Part shown: positions 14,565-25,010 of the stretch, one piece after another | How positions within the stretch are numbered: the stretch's first letter is position 1 | Layout of the letters: each line of letters opens with the position of its first letter | DNA from: Myxococcota bacterium | GTDB lineage: Bacteria; Myxococcota_A; Bradymonadia; UBA7976; UBA1532 | Direction: 5' to 3' | NCBI GenBank assembly: GCA_963169045.1 | Contig: CAUJDF010000067.1 | Location: 1 to 64,000 of the forward strand | DNA: 64,000 nucleotides | Position numbers and translations under genes: made by a program | Notes under the pieces: model-generated | The model's input: only the letters and a program-made list of their open reading frames with translations | Told to the model about the DNA's origin: nothing | Database searches by the model: none

Positions 14565-16574
14565 TCAGGGCGGGACGGCGAGCTTCCCGCCGGTGCTGTC
14601 GCCCCAGCAGACGGTCTGGTCGTTCATGTTGATGCCGCAGTTGTGGATGTAGCCGACGCTGATGCTGCGGAAGGCCACGCCGGGGATGTCCTGGGTGGGC
14701 GGCGGATTGCCCCAGCAGCGGATGGTGCCGTCGGCCCGCCGCGCGCAGTAGCTGCGGTAGTCGGTGCTGGCGTGGATGTCGACGTAGGTGCCGCCCGGCG
14801 GCGAACTGTCGCCGACCGCCGAGTTGCCCCAGCAGCGAACGGTCCCGTTCGGGGCCACGAGGCCGCATGTCATCGACGTCGAGCCGGCGAGCTTCAGGAA
14901 GGTGACGCCGGCGGGGGGCGTGGCGGCGTTGTCGTTGTTGTTGCCCCAGCAGCGGGCCACGCCGTCCTCGCCGAGCGCGCACGCGTGGTCGCTGCCCGCG
15001 GTGACGTCGATGTAGCGGCCGGCGGGCGGCCCGACGGTCTGGTTCTCGTTGCCCCGGCCCCAGCAGACGACGGAGGCGTCGGTCCTCAGGCCGCACGCGA
15101 AGTCGTAGCCCACCGCGAGCTTCGTGTAGCGCCCGGCGGGCGGGTCGACGTGCGCCGAGGCCGCCGTGCCGCCCCAGCACTTCGCGGTCTCGTTCGCGGC
15201 GATGGCGCACGCCATGTAGGACCCCGCGAAGACCGCCCGGTACGTGCCGGCCGGGGGAACGGCCTCGCCGTAGCGACCTTGTCCCCAGCACTCGAGCGTG
15301 CCGTCGGGGCGCAGGCCGCACGAGGCGCGGCCCGCCGCGACCTGAGTGAATCCGCGGCCTTGCGGCGCCGCGCCGCCGCCGCCGTTCGAGAAGAAGTCGG
15401 CGACGCCGTCGCCGTTCTCGTCGGCGGGCAGGCTGAGCGCGCTGCCGGGATCGGTGCCGGCGGCGATCTCGATCCAGTCCTCGAAGTCGTCGCCGTCGGT
15501 GTCGGCGAACACGTCGAGCAGGGCGGGCGCGCCGGCGGGGCCGGCGGGTCCCTGAGGTCCGGCCGGGCCTGGCGGGCCGACGGGGCCCGCGGGCCCCTGC
15601 GCACCGGCGGGACCGGCGGCGCCCTGGGGTCCGGCGGGGCCGGCGGGGCCGGCGGCGCCGGGGTTGCCCTGGGGACCGGCGGGGCCTTGCGCACCGGCGG
15701 GGCCCTGCGCACCGGCGGGCCCGACGTCGCCGCGCGGGCCGGCGGGCCCCTGCGGGCCGACGGGCCCTTGCGGGCCTTGAGGGCCGACGTCACCGCGCGG
15801 GCCGGCGACGCCCGCGGGACCGGCGGGACCGGCACCGCCGGCGGGACCGCGCAGGTCGACCGGCTCGCCGAAGGCGCCGTCCGGCAGGCGGAACGAGAGC
15901 AGCGTGCCGTCCCAGACGTGGGCCGGCGCCGGCCCCTGGGGCCCCTGCGGACCGGCGACGCCCGGCGGTCCGGCGGCGCCCGGGTCGCCCTGCGGTCCGG
16001 GCGCTCCCTGCGGTCCGCGCGACCCCGCCTCGCCCGGAGGCCCCGCGGGACCGGCCGGCCCCTGCGGACCCGCCGGCCCGACCCCGCCGAAGTTCTCGAG
16101 CGGCCCGACCCAGCGGCCCTGCGCGTCGATGACCAGCCGTTCGCCGATGCTGACGGACGCCGGGTGGATGTCGCGCCCGGCCACGTCGCGCGCCTGCGCC
16201 GCGAGCTCGGCGAACCGCGCCCGCAGCGCCGCCCCGACCGCCATGCGCGGGGCGAATTCCTCGTCGCCCTCGGGCTGGATGCCGAGCCACAGCGTGACCG
16301 GCGGGTCGTCGAGGTCGTCCGGGAACGGCTGCGAGGCGCCGAGTCGCACCGCGAAGCCGCCGCCGTCGACGGGCACGTCGTCGTGCCGCTCGACCCACAG
16401 GATCTCGCCGCCCTCGGCGGCGTCGTACAGGCGGAACGTCAGCGTCGCCGCCCCCTCGAACGGCGCGCCGGCGAGGTCCGCCAGCTCGCCCTCGTACGTC
16501 AGCGTCGCCGGCTGCGCCGCCGCCGGACGGGTCACCGCCATCGCCAGCGCCAGCGCCAGCCACCTTCTCGTCAT
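14565..16574 (-). CDS. Secreted collagen-like protein with seven RCC1-like repeats
   Basis: 669 residues with a signal peptide ([20 protein letters not shown]). Residues ~20-180 resemble the head of phage-tail-fibre/collagen-like exported proteins ([20 protein letters not shown]). Two blocks of Gly-X-Y collagen repeats follow, split by a short globular insert with [20 protein letters not shown]. Next comes a calcium-binding-like stretch ([23 protein letters not shown]). The C-terminal ~300 residues form seven RCC1-type units, each ending in CWG (for example [20 protein letters not shown] then RCWG), enough for one seven-bladed propeller. It is probably displayed or secreted as a trimer. The gene is on the same strand as and upstream of nothing obvious, so it is likely a single unit. 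Function is unknown. Confidence 0.8.
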   Translation of the reverse strand: MTRRWLALALAMAVTRPAAAQPATLTYEGELADLAGAPFEGAATLTFRLYDAAEGGEILWVERHDDVPVDGGGFAVRLGASQPFPDDLDDPPVTLWLGIQPEGDEEFAPRMAVGAALRARFAELAAQARDVAGRDIHPASVSIGERLVIDAQGRWVGPLENFGGVGPAGPQGPAGPAGPPGEAGSRGPQGAPGPQGDPGAAGPPGVAGPQGPQGPAPAHVWDGTLLSFRLPDGAFGEPVDLRGPAGGAGPAGPAGVAGPRGDVGPQGPQGPVGPQGPAGPRGDVGPAGAQGPAGAQGPAGPQGNPGAAGPAGPAGPQGAAGPAGAQGPAGPVGPPGPAGPQGPAGPAGAPALLDVFADTDGDDFEDWIEIAAGTDPGSALSLPADENGDGVADFFSNGGGGAAPQGRGFTQVAAGRASCGLRPDGTLECWGQGRYGEAVPPAGTYRAVFAGSYMACAIAANETAKCWGGTAASAHVDPPAGRYTKLAVGYDFACGLRTDASVVCWGRGNENQTVGPPAGRYIDVTAGSDHACALGEDGVARCWGNNNDNAATPPAGVTFLKLAGSTSMTCGLVAPNGTVRCWGNSAVGDSSPPGGTYVDIHASTDYRSYCARRADGTIRCWGNPPPTQDIPGVAFRSISVGYIHNCGINMNDQTVCWGDSTGGKLAVPP

Positions 16575-16853
16575 CGCGCGTCCCCCAAGACAGGTCCGCC
16601 GAGTATGCGGCGGCTCGCCCGACGGACACAACGCGGGCGCAGGCGGGGGCGGCGCCTGCGGCAGCGCCGGTGCCATCAACAGACCCATCCCGGGCGATGG
16701 CTGTCGGCCCGGCGGGTCGCGGGAGAGGCGCGGGCGCGACGCATTTCCACCACGTGGTCGCGTTGGTTGCCATGAACGGGACGGTCGGGGTAACAGAGCC
16801 GGTACGACGCGTCCGTCGGCGGCGGACCGACCAGTTTTTCGAGGGAGTGAGGA

Positions 16854-19800
16854 ATGGCGATCAACGGGAGATGGTGGGCGGTCTGCACGCTCGCGCTGGC
16901 GCTCGCGGTCTCGGGCTGCGACGACGGCGACGGCGGCAGCGGGGGCGGTGGCGGCTCGGACGACGGCGGCCTCGGCGGCGGCTCGGACGGGGGCGGGGAC
17001 CCGGTCTGCGGCGACGGGCGCGTGGAGGGCGACGAGACGTGCGACGACGGCAACACCGATCCCGGTGACGGCTGCGACGCGCGCTGTCGCGAGGAGTTCG
17101 CGCCGGAGATCTGCGACAACGGCCTCGACGACGACGAAGACGGCCAGACCGACTGCGACGACGCCGAGTGCGACGACGAGCCGGGCTGCGTACCGCCCAC
17201 CGAGGACTGCGCCAACGGCTCGGACGACGACGGCGACGGCGACGCGGACTGCGACGACAGCGACTGCGCCCGCGCGCCGGCCTGCCGCCCGCCGGTCGAG
17301 GATTGCGACAACGGCCAGGACGACGACGGCGACGGCAACTTCGACTGCACCGACGACGACTGCGCCGACGATCCGGCCTGCGAGGAGCCGCCGGCGGAGA
17401 TCTGCGACAACGGCCAGGACGACGACGGGGACGGCGACACCGACTGCGACGACGATCGCGACTGCGCGCTCGATCCCGCCTGCCAGACGCCCGAGGAGAT
17501 CTGCGACAACGGCGCCGACGAGGACGGCGACGACCTGATCGACTGCGCCGACGACGACTGCGCGGGCCATCCCGACTGCGCCGAACCGACGGAGATCTGC
17601 GACAACGGCGGCGACGACGACGGCGACATGGCCGTCGACTGCGACGACGACGACTGCCTCGGGCACCCCGCCTGCGGCGCCGGCGGCGAGGGCACCTGTG
17701 AGGCTCCGCTCGCGGTCGTCGTCGGCGGTCGCGTCGACGGCACGACCGTCGGCTCGCCCGACGCGGCGACCGCCCAGTGCGGCGGCGGTGCGCAAAGTGC
17801 CGAGAACGTTCACGTCTTCGTGCCGGAGGCCGCCGGCGTCTACTGCGTGACGACCGCGCGCAGCGCGTACGACACGGTGCTGCACGTGCGCACGGCGTGC
17901 GCCGACGCGGCGTCCGAGATCGCGTGCAACGACGACAACGAGATCGCCGGCGGCACGCGCTCGGCCCTCGAGCTCGACGCCGTCGCGGGCACGCCCTACT
18001 TCATCTACGTCGACGGCTACGGCGCGAGCGTGGGCGCCTACCAGCTCCGCGTGCTGCCCGGCGCCTGCGTCGAGCTGCCCGAGTGCGAGGCCGACGGCGA
18101 CTGCGACGGCGGCGTGTGCTTCGAGGGCGCCTGCGTCGAGTGCGCCGACGACGCGCACTGCGACGACGGCGTCTGCGAGAGCAACGCGTGCGTCGAGTGC
18201 CGCGACGACGCGGGCTGCGGCGAGGGCTTCTGCGTCGAGAACGCCTGCGTTCAGTGCCGCGAGGAGGCGGACTGCGGCGAGGGCGACGCGTGCTTCGCGG
18301 GCTTCTGCGTGCCGGCGGTGGCCGCGACGTGCGAGACCCCGCGCGCCGGCGGCTTCGGCGACTTCGTCGGCGCCACCCGCGGCGAGGGCGGCGCGTTCGC
18401 CGCGTCGTGTGGCGGCGACGCCGACGGCCCCGAGGATGTCTTCGCGCTGCGCTTCGAGCAGGCCGGCGCGGTCTGCATCACCACGACCGGCTCGAGCTTC
18501 GACACGGTGCTGCACGTCCGCACCGCCTGCGGCGACATCGAGAGCGAGATCGCCTGCAACGACGACAACTTCGGAGTCACCGGCGGCACGCAGTCGGCCC
18601 TCGAGCTGAACGCCGAGGCCGGCGTCGATTACTTCGTCTTCGTCGACGGCTTCGCCGAGGCGAGCGGCGGCCTCTACCGGCTGCACGTGGCGCCGGGCCC
18701 CTGCGTCGAGCCGCCCGAGTGCGAGGCCGACGACGACTGCTTCGGCGGCGAGTTCTGCGTCGAGGGCCAGTGCGTCGCGTGCCGCGGCGACGAAGACTGC
18801 GGTCCGGGCCGCGCCTGCAACGACGAGGGCACCTGCGAGTCGACGGTCACCGCCTGCCGCCAGCCGCCGCAACTCGGCATCGGCTTCGGCGGGTTCACGC
18901 GTGTCCGCGGCAACCTCGCCGAGGCCGTCGACGAGGCCGAGGCCTCCTGCGGCGGCGCCGACGGCGCCGAATTCGCCTATCTCTTCAACCTGTTCGGCAG
19001 CGGGCGATTCTGCGCCAGCGCCGTGGGCGAGGGGCTGCAGCCGGTCCTCTCCGTCCGCGGCGCCTGCGAGGACGCGGCCAGCGAGGTCGCGTGCGGCGCG
19101 CCGGTCGAGGGCGCCGCGCAGATCGAGTTCGAGACCGAGGCCGGGGCCGCGGCGTTCCTCTTCGTCGACAGCGCGGAAGGGAACGGCGAGTACGTGCTGA
19201 CGATCAGCGAGGGCGGCTGCGACGAGCGGCCGGCCTGCTTCGAGGACGTGGACTGCGGCGAGGGCGAGGGCTGCCTCGCCGGCGCCTGCGTGCCCGTGGC
19301 GGCGCCGGTCGCCTGCGACGCGCCGCGCGCCATCGCCGCCGGTGAGACGGTCGACGGCACGACCGCCGGCGCGGTCGCGGCGAGCGCGGGCTCGTGCGGC
19401 GGCAACGGCAGCCCCGAGTCGGTCTTCGTCTTCCGGCCCGACGCCGAGGGCGAGTACTGCCTGCAGACGACGGGGTCGAGCATCGACACCGTCATGTACG
19501 TGCGCACCGGCGACTGCGCCGAGGGCGACGAGGTCGCCTGCAACGACGACAACCGCGACGTCACGGGCGGCGTCGCCTCGGCGATCACGCTTCAGGCCGG
19601 CGCCGAGACCGACTACTTCGTCTTCGTGGACGCCTTCGGCGACGACAACGTCGGCTCGTACCGCCTGGCGGTCACCGCCGGCGCGTGCCCGATCCTCCCC
19701 GAATGCGCGGCGGACGACGAGTGTCTCGGCGACGACGTCTGCGTCGACGGGCAGTGCGTCCAGTGCCGCGACGACGCGGGCTGCGAAGAGGGCCTGGTGT

Positions 19801-22268
19801 GCGACGGCGGCCGCTGCCAGTCTCCGGTCCTCGCGTGCCGCGACGTCGAGCCGCTCCCGCTGAACCGCCGGGTGCGCCTCTCGACGGCGGACGCGCCGGC
19901 CGACCAGAGCGGCTCGTGCGGCGGCGAGGGCGGCGAGCTCGTCTTCGGGCTCGACTTCCTCTTCGTCGAGACGGTCTGCGTCAGCCTCGAGGGCTCGAGC
20001 TTCGACACGGTCGCCTACGCGCGGCGGTCCTGCGAGGACGCCGACAGCGAGGTCGCGTGCGCCGACGACCAGTTCGAGGGCGAGGAGCTCGTGTCCACCG
20101 ACGCGCTGCTCGAGCTCAACCTGGCGGACGACCTCCGGTTCCTGTTCGTCGACGGCGGTGACGGCGGCGACCTCGTGCTCACCGTGACCGAGGGCGGCTG
20201 CGACGAGCGGCCGGCGTGCCTCGAGGACACCGACTGCGGCGAGGGCCAGGCCTGCCGCGGCGGCAGCTGCGAGGCGGTCGAGCCGGCCGGGACGTGCGAC
20301 GAGCCGATCGCGCTCGAGGTCGGCCAGACCGTCGAGGGATCCACGGCCAACGCGCCGTCGCTGTACGAGGCGACGTGCGGCGGCTCGGCGGCCTCGCCCG
20401 AGGCGATCTTCTCGTTCACCGCGCCCGCGGCCGGCGCGTACTGCGTCAGCACGCGCGGCAGCGACTACGACACGGTGCTCCACATCCGCGGCACCTGCGC
20501 CGATCTCCTCACCCAGATCGCGTGCAACGACGACAACGCCGAGGTGAACGGCCCCGACGCCCGCAGGACGTCGGCGATCACGGTGGACGCCGAGGCCGGC
20601 GTCGCCTACGCCGTCTTCGTCGACGGCTTCGGCGAAGGGTCCGCGGGCAACTTCGCGGTGACGGTCACCGAGGGCCCCTGCCTGCCCGCGGTGTGCCGTT
20701 TCGACGAGGATTGCCCCGGCGACCTGGTCTGCGACGAGGGCGCGTGCGTGCCGGCGCCGCCGGGCTGCGAGAGCGACGAGGACTGCGACGAGGGCGAGAC
20801 CTGCGTCGACGGCGCCTGCGTGGCCCTGCCGCCGCCGGTCGCCGCCTGCGAGGCGCCGCTCGACCTCGCGCTCGGCGTCACCGAAGGCAACCTGGTCGAC
20901 TCGGCCGCCGGCACCCGCGGCTCCTGCGGCGGCAACGGCCCCGAGGTCGCCTACGCGATCACCGTCGACGCGGAGACGACCTTCTGCGCGAACACGGCCG
21001 GCTCCGAGGCCGACACGATCTTGTACGTCCGCGCCGGCGACTGCGCCGCGGGCGAAGAGGTGGCCTGCAACGACGACGCGGAGGACGCCGATGCCTTCGA
21101 GTCGGAGGTCGAGTTCGTCGCTGCCCCCGGCACCACGTACTACCTGTTCGTCGACACCTTCCGGGACGGCGAGCCGTTCGCGCTGACGGTGACCGACGGG
21201 CCGTGCGGCCCCGCGCCGGAATGCGCGGTGGACGGCGACTGCGACGAGGGCGAGCTCTGCGTCGACGGCGCCTGCGTGGCAGCGCCGGAGTGCGTGGAGG
21301 ACGGCGACTGCGCCGAGGGCGAGATCTGCGACGACGGCGAGTGCGTGGCCGCCCCGGTGCTTGCCGCGTGCGTGGCGCCTCCGGGCCTCGAGCTCGGCGT
21401 CACCGAGGGCGACCTGACCCTCGCCGGCGCCGACACGCGCGGCAGCTGCGGCGGCAACGGCGTCGAGGTGGCCTACGCCATCGCGGTCGACGCCGAGACG
21501 ACGTTCTGCGCGACGACGGCCGGCTCGACGGCCGACACCGTTCTGTACGTGCGCGCCGGCGACTGCGCCGACGGCGAGGAGGTGACCTGCAACGACGACG
21601 CCGAGGACGCCGACGCCTTCGAGTCCGAGGTCGAGTTCGTCGCGGCGGCCGGCACGACCTACTACCTGTTCGTCGACACGTTCCAGGGCGGCGACGGCTT
21701 CGTGCTGACGGTGACCGAGGGACCCTGCGGCGTGGTCGCGCCGCGCGCGCCGGCGCCCGGCGAGCTCGTCGTGACCGAGATCATGCAGAACCCCCTGGCC
21801 GTCGACGACCGCATCGCCGAATGGTTCGAGGTCTACAACGCGGCGGACGCCCCGATCGAGATGGCCGGCCTGGTCTTCTACGACACGCACGGCAACCGCT
21901 TCGAGGTGGCCGTCGACTCGCTGGTGGCCGAGCCGGGCGACTACGTCGTGTTCAGCCGCAACGGCAACGCGGCCACGAACGGCGGGGTCGCGGTCGACTA
22001 CGCGTACGACGGGGCGGCGTTCAACATGGCCAACACGTCCGACGAGATCTACCTCGCCCGCGCCGACGACACGCTGATCGACGTCGTCGCCTGGGACAAC
22101 GGCCGCACCTTCCCCGACCCCGACGGCGCGTCGATGCAGTTCGACGCCGACCTCGACCCGGCCAGCGACGACAACGCGCTGGGCGCCAACTGGTGCGAGG
22201 CCACCTCGGTCTACGGCGCCGGCGACCGCGGCACCCCGGGCGCGGCCAACACGTCCTGCAACCTCTGA
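16854..22268 (+). CDS. Giant lipoprotein: acidic Cys repeats, eight PPC-like domains, lamin-tail domain
   Basis: 1804 residues. The N-terminus [20 protein letters not shown] precedes GC, a lipobox. A Gly/Asp linker leads to six copies of a ~28-residue acidic repeat (EICDNGxDDDxDGxxDCDD, then xDC...C) between about residues 83 and 275; these probably bind calcium or another metal. Eight ~120-residue domains follow, resembling bacterial pre-peptidase C-terminal (PPC) domains: each has a C..P start, a SCGGxG segment, DTVLHVR-like and ACNDDN strands and YFVFVDGF. They are separated by short Cys clusters (CxxDxDCxxGxxCxxGxC). The last ~160 residues match a lamin-tail domain ([25 protein letters not shown]). 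It is predicted to sit at the cell surface and bind ligands; the partner is unknown. Confidence 0.85.
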   Translation: MAINGRWWAVCTLALALAVSGCDDGDGGSGGGGGSDDGGLGGGSDGGGDPVCGDGRVEGDETCDDGNTDPGDGCDARCREEFAPEICDNGLDDDEDGQTDCDDAECDDEPGCVPPTEDCANGSDDDGDGDADCDDSDCARAPACRPPVEDCDNGQDDDGDGNFDCTDDDCADDPACEEPPAEICDNGQDDDGDGDTDCDDDRDCALDPACQTPEEICDNGADEDGDDLIDCADDDCAGHPDCAEPTEICDNGGDDDGDMAVDCDDDDCLGHPACGAGGEGTCEAPLAVVVGGRVDGTTVGSPDAATAQCGGGAQSAENVHVFVPEAAGVYCVTTARSAYDTVLHVRTACADAASEIACNDDNEIAGGTRSALELDAVAGTPYFIYVDGYGASVGAYQLRVLPGACVELPECEADGDCDGGVCFEGACVECADDAHCDDGVCESNACVECRDDAGCGEGFCVENACVQCREEADCGEGDACFAGFCVPAVAATCETPRAGGFGDFVGATRGEGGAFAASCGGDADGPEDVFALRFEQAGAVCITTTGSSFDTVLHVRTACGDIESEIACNDDNFGVTGGTQSALELNAEAGVDYFVFVDGFAEASGGLYRLHVAPGPCVEPPECEADDDCFGGEFCVEGQCVACRGDEDCGPGRACNDEGTCESTVTACRQPPQLGIGFGGFTRVRGNLAEAVDEAEASCGGADGAEFAYLFNLFGSGRFCASAVGEGLQPVLSVRGACEDAASEVACGAPVEGAAQIEFETEAGAAAFLFVDSAEGNGEYVLTISEGGCDERPACFEDVDCGEGEGCLAGACVPVAAPVACDAPRAIAAGETVDGTTAGAVAASAGSCGGNGSPESVFVFRPDAEGEYCLQTTGSSIDTVMYVRTGDCAEGDEVACNDDNRDVTGGVASAITLQAGAETDYFVFVDAFGDDNVGSYRLAVTAGACPILPECAADDECLGDDVCVDGQCVQCRDDAGCEEGLVCDGGRCQSPVLACRDVEPLPLNRRVRLSTADAPADQSGSCGGEGGELVFGLDFLFVETVCVSLEGSSFDTVAYARRSCEDADSEVACADDQFEGEELVSTDALLELNLADDLRFLFVDGGDGGDLVLTVTEGGCDERPACLEDTDCGEGQACRGGSCEAVEPAGTCDEPIALEVGQTVEGSTANAPSLYEATCGGSAASPEAIFSFTAPAAGAYCVSTRGSDYDTVLHIRGTCADLLTQIACNDDNAEVNGPDARRTSAITVDAEAGVAYAVFVDGFGEGSAGNFAVTVTEGPCLPAVCRFDEDCPGDLVCDEGACVPAPPGCESDEDCDEGETCVDGACVALPPPVAACEAPLDLALGVTEGNLVDSAAGTRGSCGGNGPEVAYAITVDAETTFCANTAGSEADTILYVRAGDCAAGEEVACNDDAEDADAFESEVEFVAAPGTTYYLFVDTFRDGEPFALTVTDGPCGPAPECAVDGDCDEGELCVDGACVAAPECVEDGDCAEGEICDDGECVAAPVLAACVAPPGLELGVTEGDLTLAGADTRGSCGGNGVEVAYAIAVDAETTFCATTAGSTADTVLYVRAGDCADGEEVTCNDDAEDADAFESEVEFVAAAGTTYYLFVDTFQGGDGFVLTVTEGPCGVVAPRAPAPGELVVTEIMQNPLAVDDRIAEWFEVYNAADAPIEMAGLVFYDTHGNRFEVAVDSLVAEPGDYVVFSRNGNAATNGGVAVDYAYDGAAFNMANTSDEIYLARADDTLIDVVAWDNGRTFPDPDGASMQFDADLDPASDDNALGANWCEATSVYGAGDRGTPGAANTSCNL

Positions 22269-22276
22269 CTCCCCGC

Positions 22277-22302
22277 GGTCACATCGCGCCCGCGATGTGA
22301 CC
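22277..22302. terminator. Hairpin between convergent genes
   Basis: GGTCACATCGCG and its exact reverse complement CGCGATGTGACC are separated by CC, so 11 pairs can form around a 4-nt loop. It begins 9 nt after the stop of the giant lipoprotein gene. There is no long U-run on either side. Its place between convergent reading frames suggests a two-way terminator. Confidence 0.6.
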
Positions 22303-22305
22303 GTC

Positions 22306-22431
22306 TCATCCCTGCGACAGCACCTGCGGGGCCACCTCCTTCAGCTTCGTCCGCAGCCACCGCAGGTGCTTCTCCGTCACTTCCTTGCCGTCGGCCACCA
22401 CGGCGTTCAGCGCCTTGTCGCGCGCGGCCAT
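22306..22431 (-). CDS. Small basic helical ORF or gene remnant
   Basis: From the ATG at 22431 this gives 41 residues ([20 protein letters not shown], then [18 protein letters not shown]), with balanced, protein-like composition and a helical pattern. The same frame is open upstream as far as the permease stop at 22549-22551 and still looks coding for another ~15 residues (AAHAQWLVVGQGA), but without a start codon. It may be the 3' end of an eroded gene. No ribosome site is evident. Function unknown. Confidence 0.35.
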   Translation of the reverse strand: MAARDKALNAVVADGKEVTEKHLRWLRTKLKEVAPQVLSQG

Positions 22432-22548
22432 CGCGCCCTGCCCGACGACGAGCCACTGCGCGTGGGCGGCGCGGGGGCGCGCCCCATCAGCGGCGACGTC
22501 CGGGGATGGCAGGTGCGTCGTCCAGGCCGACGAGGCGCGCCCGGCGGA

Positions 22549-24111
22549 TCAGGCGGCGGCGATGCCGGCGCGGCGGGCGCGCGTCCAGAGGAAGTAGACG
22601 GCGCCGGAGAGGAGGAAGCCGGTGAACCAGGCGTAGACGTACAGGTCCTCGAACACCTGCGGGATGCCCTGCGCGAACGCCATCTTCGTGCTGCGCAGGA
22701 AGCCGGGCACGTTCGGCAGGACGCCGGCGACGAGCGCCCAGACGGCGATCGGGTTGGTGCCCCCGTACTGCCCGTCGGGCCGGTACAGATCGTTCACGTC
22801 CAGCGTGCGGCCGCGGATGAGGAAGTAGTCGGCGATCATGATGCCGGCGATCGGGCCGAGCAGCGCCGAGTACCCGATGAGCCAGTTGAAGATGTAGACG
22901 TCGGCGCTCGACAGGAGCAGCCACGGGTGGATGGCGATGCCGAGGATGCCCGTGATCAGGCCGCCGGTCTTGAACGAGATGCGCTTCGGCGCCAGGTTCG
23001 CGAAGTCGTTGGCCGGGCTGACGACGTTGGCGGCGATGTTCACCGAGACCGTGGCGATGGCGACGCCGAGCAGCGAGACGATCGCCACGGCGACGCGCAT
23101 CCCCGCCGAGGCGATCAGCGGCTCGGAGAGGCCCGCGGGCGGCGTCGCCGAGGTGAGCTGCGACAGCAGGTACACGGGATCCCAGAGGTGCTTGACGTCG
23201 ACGCCCTTCAGGATGGCCATCGAGGCGCTGGTGATGATCACGCCCATGGCCGAGAAGGCGATCATCGTCGTCGGCAGACCGAGCGTCTGGCCGAGCATCT
23301 GTTCGCGCTGACCGCGCCCGTAGCGCGTGAAGTCGGGGATGTTGAGCGAGAGCGTCGCCCAGAAGCCGATCATGCCGGTGAGGGAGGGGACGAAGACCTT
23401 CCAGAAGTCGCCGAAGGTGGCGAACTGCGAGGGCTGCTCGAGCATGGGGCCGAGGCCGCCGGCGCGGTCCACCGTCCACCAGAGCAGCACCGCGGCGAAC
23501 ACGAGGACGATGGGCGCCGCCCAGTTCTCGAAGACGCGCACCGCGTTCATGCCGCGGTAGATGATCAGGATGTTCAGGCCCCAGAAGAGCAGGAAGGTCA
23601 GCGCGCTCGGCAGCGGCAGGCCCGGCAGCAGCTGCATGCCGCCGCCGAGGTTCGCGAAGTCGGGCCACAGCGCCACGATGAACGTGCGCACCGCCTCGCC
23701 GCCGATGTACGTCTGGATGCCGAACCAGCCACAGGCCACGATGGCGCGCAGCACCGCGGGGATGTTGGCGCCGGCGGTGCCGAACGAGGCGCGCGCCAGC
23801 ACCGGGAAGGGGATGCCGTACTTCGTGCCCGGGTGCGCGTTCAGCAGGATGGGCGCCAGCACGATGATGTTGCCGAGCGCGATGGTGAGCAGCGCCTGCC
23901 ACCAGTTCATGCCGACGGCGATGAGGCCGCCGGCCATCATGTAGGTCGGGATGCAGTGCGCCATGGAGATCCACAGCGCGGCGAAGTTGTAGGTCGTCCA
24001 GTTCCGCTGGGACTCCGGGACGGGCGCGAGGTCCGCGTTGAACAGCGGACTCTCGCGCACGTCGGCCGGCAGATCGCGATGTGCGTCGGGCCCCTTTTCG
24101 AGCGCGTGCAT
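22549..24111 (-). CDS. NCS1-family nucleobase/hydantoin permease
   Basis: A 520-residue integral membrane protein with about 12 helices. The N-terminal cytoplasmic segment leads into RNWTTYNFAALWISMAHCIP, the hallmark entry of the nucleobase-cation-symport-1 family (cytosine, uracil, allantoin, hydantoin carriers). Further family features are GMNWWQALLTIALGN, HPGTKYGIPFPVLARASFG and GWFGIQTYIGG. These import a nucleobase-type compound with Na+ or H+. The exact substrate cannot be read from the sequence and no catabolic genes adjoin. A strong GGGGGAGG ribosome site precedes the ATG. It is divergent from the YebC-like gene. Confidence 0.9.
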   Translation of the reverse strand: MHALEKGPDAHRDLPADVRESPLFNADLAPVPESQRNWTTYNFAALWISMAHCIPTYMMAGGLIAVGMNWWQALLTIALGNIIVLAPILLNAHPGTKYGIPFPVLARASFGTAGANIPAVLRAIVACGWFGIQTYIGGEAVRTFIVALWPDFANLGGGMQLLPGLPLPSALTFLLFWGLNILIIYRGMNAVRVFENWAAPIVLVFAAVLLWWTVDRAGGLGPMLEQPSQFATFGDFWKVFVPSLTGMIGFWATLSLNIPDFTRYGRGQREQMLGQTLGLPTTMIAFSAMGVIITSASMAILKGVDVKHLWDPVYLLSQLTSATPPAGLSEPLIASAGMRVAVAIVSLLGVAIATVSVNIAANVVSPANDFANLAPKRISFKTGGLITGILGIAIHPWLLLSSADVYIFNWLIGYSALLGPIAGIMIADYFLIRGRTLDVNDLYRPDGQYGGTNPIAVWALVAGVLPNVPGFLRSTKMAFAQGIPQVFEDLYVYAWFTGFLLSGAVYFLWTRARRAGIAAA

Positions 24112-24236
24112 GCCTCCCCCTCTGGCGCCCCCGCGGCGCGCCGACGACGTTAGAACACTTCAAACCCGCTGGACAATGAACGGGATCAGCGGTATCGCCC
24201 TTGCCCATCACGCCTCGTGAGGGAGCCGTCTGGACG

Positions 24237-24962
24237 ATGGGACGCATCTTCGAGACCCGAAAAGCCACGATGTTCGCCCGCTGGAACAAGATGTCCAAGG
24301 CGTTCACGCGCATCAGCAAGGACATCGTCATCGCCGTGAAGGCGGGCGGGCCGAGCCCCGAGTTCAACCCCGCGCTGCGCCGCGCCATCCAGAACGCGCG
24401 CGGCGTCAACATGCCCAAGGACAAGATCGAGGCGGCGATCAAGCGCGCCCAGGGCAAGGACGCCACCGCCTACGAAGAGCTGATCTACGAGGGCTACGCG
24501 CCCCACGGCATCCCCGTCCTGGTCGTGACGGCCACCGACAACCCGACGCGCACCGTCGCCAACGTCCGCATGCGCTTCAACAAGGGCGGCGGCAACATGG
24601 GCAGCAGCGGCAGCGTCGCCTTCAACTTCACGCGCATGGGCGTCTTCCGCCTCGATCCCGAGGGCCTCGGCGATCTCGAGACGCTCGAGCTCGAGCTCAT
24701 CGACTTCGGTCTCGAGGAGATGGGCGAGACGACGGGCGAGAAGGGCGAGCCGCAGGTCCTCGTCCGCTGTGGCCTCTCGCACTTCGGCGAGATGCAGCAG
24801 GCCCTCGAGGCGCGCGGCATCACGCCGATCTCCGCCGAGTCCGAATTCGTGCCCACCACGATGCAGCAGCTCTCCGAGGACCAGGCGCGCGAGGTCCTCG
24901 AGCTCGTCGACCTGCTCGAGCAGGACGACGACGTCCAGCAGGTGTTCCACAACCTCGGGTGA
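24237..24962 (+). CDS. YebC/PmpR-family protein (TACO1-like)
   Basis: 241 residues from the ATG at 24237, preceded by a GAGGGAG ribosome site. The N-terminus [20 protein letters not shown] is that of the less common YebC clade and not the MAGHSKWANIKHRK type. The core contains [20 protein letters not shown], the typical [18 protein letters not shown], and [20 protein letters not shown]. YebC proteins were first described as transcription regulators and more recently as translation factors that help ribosomes through difficult stretches; which role applies here is open. It stands alone, with a hairpin after its stop. Confidence 0.9.
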   Translation: MGRIFETRKATMFARWNKMSKAFTRISKDIVIAVKAGGPSPEFNPALRRAIQNARGVNMPKDKIEAAIKRAQGKDATAYEELIYEGYAPHGIPVLVVTATDNPTRTVANVRMRFNKGGGNMGSSGSVAFNFTRMGVFRLDPEGLGDLETLELELIDFGLEEMGETTGEKGEPQVLVRCGLSHFGEMQQALEARGITPISAESEFVPTTMQQLSEDQAREVLELVDLLEQDDDVQQVFHNLG

Positions 24963-24972
24963 GCGGAGGCGA

Positions 24973-25000
24973 GGGCGGCGCTCCCGGGGGGACGCCGCCC
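24973..25000. terminator. GC-rich hairpin between convergent genes
   Basis: GGGCGGCG at 24973-24980 pairs with CGCCGCCC at 24993-25000 across a 12-nt loop. It lies in the 48-bp gap between the stops of the YebC-like gene and the large LamG lipoprotein gene. No U-run follows, so any termination would be imperfect or Rho-assisted. Confidence 0.45.
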
Positions 25001-25010
25001 GGCGGCGGGT

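Noticed and set aside
14565-21890. Open frame of about 2440 codons on the minus strand opposite the giant lipoprotein
   Set aside because: Only the part below 16574 is the real collagen/RCC1 gene. Upstream the frame is the complement of repetitive Asp/Gly codons and has no ribosome site or signal peptide.
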